This document shows positions 13,909 to 15,471 of a DNA stretch of 15,471 nucleotides, in pieces; positions within the stretch are counted from its first letter, which is position 1; the number at the start of each line of letters is the position of its first letter. A program made the translations under genes and the position numbers. The notes under the pieces were generated by a model. The model was not told the DNA's origin. It worked only from the letters and a program-made list of their open reading frames with translations, and ran no database searches. This DNA comes from JAUSNA01 sp964568885 (GTDB taxonomy: Bacteria; Patescibacteriota; Microgenomatia; Levybacterales; GWA1-39-11). The DNA lies in NCBI GenBank assembly GCA_964568885.1, contig CAZMSF010000025.1, positions 1-15,471 of the forward strand. Reading direction: 5' to 3'.

Positions 13909-15309
13909 ATGCCGGCAGAAAACAATCCATATTCCTACGAAGGTCAATGGGCACAACAACCAACTATCCCACGAAGAAAAGTGGTTGTCACAGGAATTGG
14001 CATGATTACCCCTTCAGGACTAAATGTTGAGAGTTCATGGCAAAATATTCTTGCAGGAAATTCGGCAATCACCGGACTTGATACAGACCAGATGTACCGG
14101 ATTGCCGAGCTTGCCGAACTGGACCACTTAAAAGACGCCAAGCTTGACATCCAAGTCGCTGGTCTTATCGATGCCTCTTTCAATCCCGCCGACTATATTG
14201 CCTCATTTGGAATTCCTGGCCATTCAAAAAGCAGTGACATGAAACGGATGCCTAGGACCCAACTTTTATCTCTTGCAGCCGCAGCTCAAACTCTTGATAA
14301 TGCCGGGCTACTCATTGACGGAGAGCTTGACCCGCAAATTGATAGAGACAGGTTTGGCACCAAAATTGGAACATCGGTTGGAGGCATGAGCCACATCGCC
14401 TACCTCGACCACAGAATGTCTCAGGGGAAAAAATTACCCCCCACTGCTCCGCTTAAAATTGGCCTGGAACGTGCTGCGGCTGTCCCAAGTCAGGCATTCA
14501 AACTACGGGGACCCAAATTTACCCCAACCGACGCATGTGCAACAGGAAGCCAGGCGATAATAAGTGGAATCGGAGATATACTACTTGGCGATGCCGATAG
14601 AGTTGTTGTAGGAGGAGTTGATGCTCCTGTGGAGCAGATGACCCTTGGGATGTTTGATTATATGCGCACGCTCAACAGGACTGACAATCCGTACCGGGCA
14701 TCTACCCCTTTTGACACGGACCGGCATGGATTTGTAATGGCCGAAGGGGTTGGAATGCTCTTAATTGAGGCTGAGGAGGTTGCACTCGCCCGTGGAGCAA
14801 ATATTATTGCCGAAATAGCAGGCTACGGTGCGGCTGCGGATGCCCATCACGATACAGAACCGAGCGGATACGCAGCAGAACAGTCTCTAAGACTTGCTCT
14901 TCAGCGTGGTGGTTTGCCACAAGATGGCCTCCTCTATATTAATGCACATGGCACTTCAACCGAAGTTGGAGACCCTGTAGAAATACGCGCTATAAGAAAT
15001 GTTTTGGAAAAACAACTTAAGGACATGACCGACCAAGAAATAGCCTATGCCGTCTCTTCAACAAAATCTATGATGGGACACACCATGGGAGCATCCGGAG
15101 CAGTCGAGGCAATTATAGCGGCTCTTGCTCTTCGCGACCAGGTATTGCCGCCAACAATAAATCTTGAGCACGTAATGGAAGAAGGAATAGGAGTGGACCT
15201 TGTACCTAACCAGGCAAGACCTGCACGAATTTCACGCTCCGGCTCTAAAAATTTCGGATTTGGAGGCTCAGGCACTCATATTATGTTCAAACACTATCAG
15301 TCTCGCTAA
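13909..15309 (+). CDS. fabF: 3-oxoacyl-[acyl-carrier-protein] synthase II (KAS II)
   Basis: The 466-residue enzyme is a condensing enzyme that lengthens acyl-ACP with malonyl-ACP. The Cys-His-His triad is intact: Cys210 in TDACATGSQAI, His347 in NAHGTSTEVGDPVE and His391 in STKSMMGHTMGASGA, with Lys386 also conserved. The C-terminal NFGFGGSGTH loop is present. It is some 50 residues longer than typical FabF (about 410), with about 20 extra residues before the KVVVTGIGMITP start and a longer region at about 60-115. No acyl-carrier protein, FabD, FabG or FabZ gene is next to it. A polyketide-type synthase cannot be excluded, but the single-domain form favours FabF. The gene ends at a terminator shared with rplL. 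Confidence 0.92.
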   Translation: MPAENNPYSYEGQWAQQPTIPRRKVVVTGIGMITPSGLNVESSWQNILAGNSAITGLDTDQMYRIAELAELDHLKDAKLDIQVAGLIDASFNPADYIASFGIPGHSKSSDMKRMPRTQLLSLAAAAQTLDNAGLLIDGELDPQIDRDRFGTKIGTSVGGMSHIAYLDHRMSQGKKLPPTAPLKIGLERAAAVPSQAFKLRGPKFTPTDACATGSQAIISGIGDILLGDADRVVVGGVDAPVEQMTLGMFDYMRTLNRTDNPYRASTPFDTDRHGFVMAEGVGMLLIEAEEVALARGANIIAEIAGYGAAADAHHDTEPSGYAAEQSLRLALQRGGLPQDGLLYINAHGTSTEVGDPVEIRAIRNVLEKQLKDMTDQEIAYAVSSTKSMMGHTMGASGAVEAIIAALALRDQVLPPTINLEHVMEEGIGVDLVPNQARPARISRSGSKNFGFGGSGTHIMFKHYQSR

Positions 15310-15319
15310 CTTTCCCCAC

Positions 15320-15349
15320 AAAAAAACCCCGATTTCTCGGGGTCCTTTT
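15320..15349 (-). terminator. Intrinsic terminator of rplL, possibly bidirectional
   Basis: CCCCGA (15327-15332), loop TTTC, TCGGGG (15337-15342) is a perfect 6-bp GC-rich stem. On the minus strand it is followed by seven T (15326-15320), a classic terminator for rplL. On the plus strand it is followed by TCCTTTT, so it may also stop fabF transcription. Confidence 0.85.
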
Positions 15350-15372
15350 GAAATTAACAAACAGTCAAACTA

Positions 15373-15471
15373 TTATTTAAGTTCGACGGTTGCTCCAGCT
15401 GCTGTGAGCTTTTCTTTTGCTTCATCAGCTGTTTTTTTGTTAACTTGCATCAAAACTTCTTTTGGAGCTGC
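15373..15471 (-). CDS. rplL: 50S ribosomal protein L7/L12, C-terminal part only (partial)
   Basis: The last 32 residues are visible. They read AAPKEVLMQVNKKTADEAKEKL and end in AGATVELK, matching the end of L7/L12 (usually ...AEEIKKKLEEAGAKVELK). L7/L12 forms the ribosomal stalk that recruits translation GTPases. The gene runs off the right edge on the minus strand; rplJ would be expected further upstream, beyond the window. Confidence 0.9.
   Translation of the reverse strand, partial: AAPKEVLMQVNKKTADEAKEKLTAAGATVELK

Overview
The window looks like chromosomal DNA of a Candidate Phyla Radiation (Patescibacteria) bacterium, most probably of the Microgenomates group. The grounds are the partial 16S 5' end (its GCGTGCCTTAGGTATGCAAG stretch resembles Microgenomates sequences I remember), the very compact gene packing, the moderately AT-rich sequence, the near absence of Shine-Dalgarno sites, and small divergent versions of core genes beside several surface-polysaccharide enzymes. 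The phylum is inferred from memory and no search was run. TGA is used as a stop (def), so I see no sign of recoding.

Layout. Bases 1-142 are the 5' end of a 16S rRNA gene on the minus strand. Its leader and promoter fill 143-501 and include a run of perfect short hairpins, a boxA-like antitermination element and a TTGACA-17-TATCAT promoter. A membrane O-acyltransferase (634-1683) diverges from the rRNA. A histidine-phosphatase gene and mreB follow on the minus strand, separated by about 200 bases that hold a stem-loop and a second copy of the mreB 3' tail. Next come a GT87-like glycosyltransferase (minus) and, divergent from it, a large O-antigen ligase/polymerase-like protein with C-terminal TPRs (plus). 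Then def (peptide deformylase), a 33-codon reading frame whose end copies the def tail, and a dolichol-phosphate-mannose-synthase-like GT2 form a tight plus-strand group. It converges on a minus-strand group made of an HD-domain protein, an unrecognised 420-residue protein and a GT39/ArnT-like membrane glycosyltransferase. The right end holds fmt, rpmB (L28), fabF (KAS II) and the 3' end of rplL (L7/L12).

Functional themes. (1) Translation: 16S rRNA, L28, L7/L12, Fmt and Def; Fmt and Def put on and take off the formyl group of the initiator Met. (2) Envelope: a GT2 likely to make a polyprenyl-phosphate sugar, two GT-C-type membrane transferases that could use such a donor, an O-antigen-ligase-like enzyme and an O-acyltransferase together suggest assembly of a lipid-linked surface glycan; MreB sets cell shape. 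(3) Lipid: a lone, apparently intact FabF, notable because many CPR genomes lack fatty-acid synthesis. (4) Unassigned: the HD protein and its downstream neighbour.

Expression. At several genes a clear -10 box ends 6-9 bases before the start codon, often with a -35 box exactly 17 bases further up, which predicts leaderless mRNAs. Convergent pairs overlap through their stop codons, and only one convincing intrinsic terminator is visible (between fabF and rplL).
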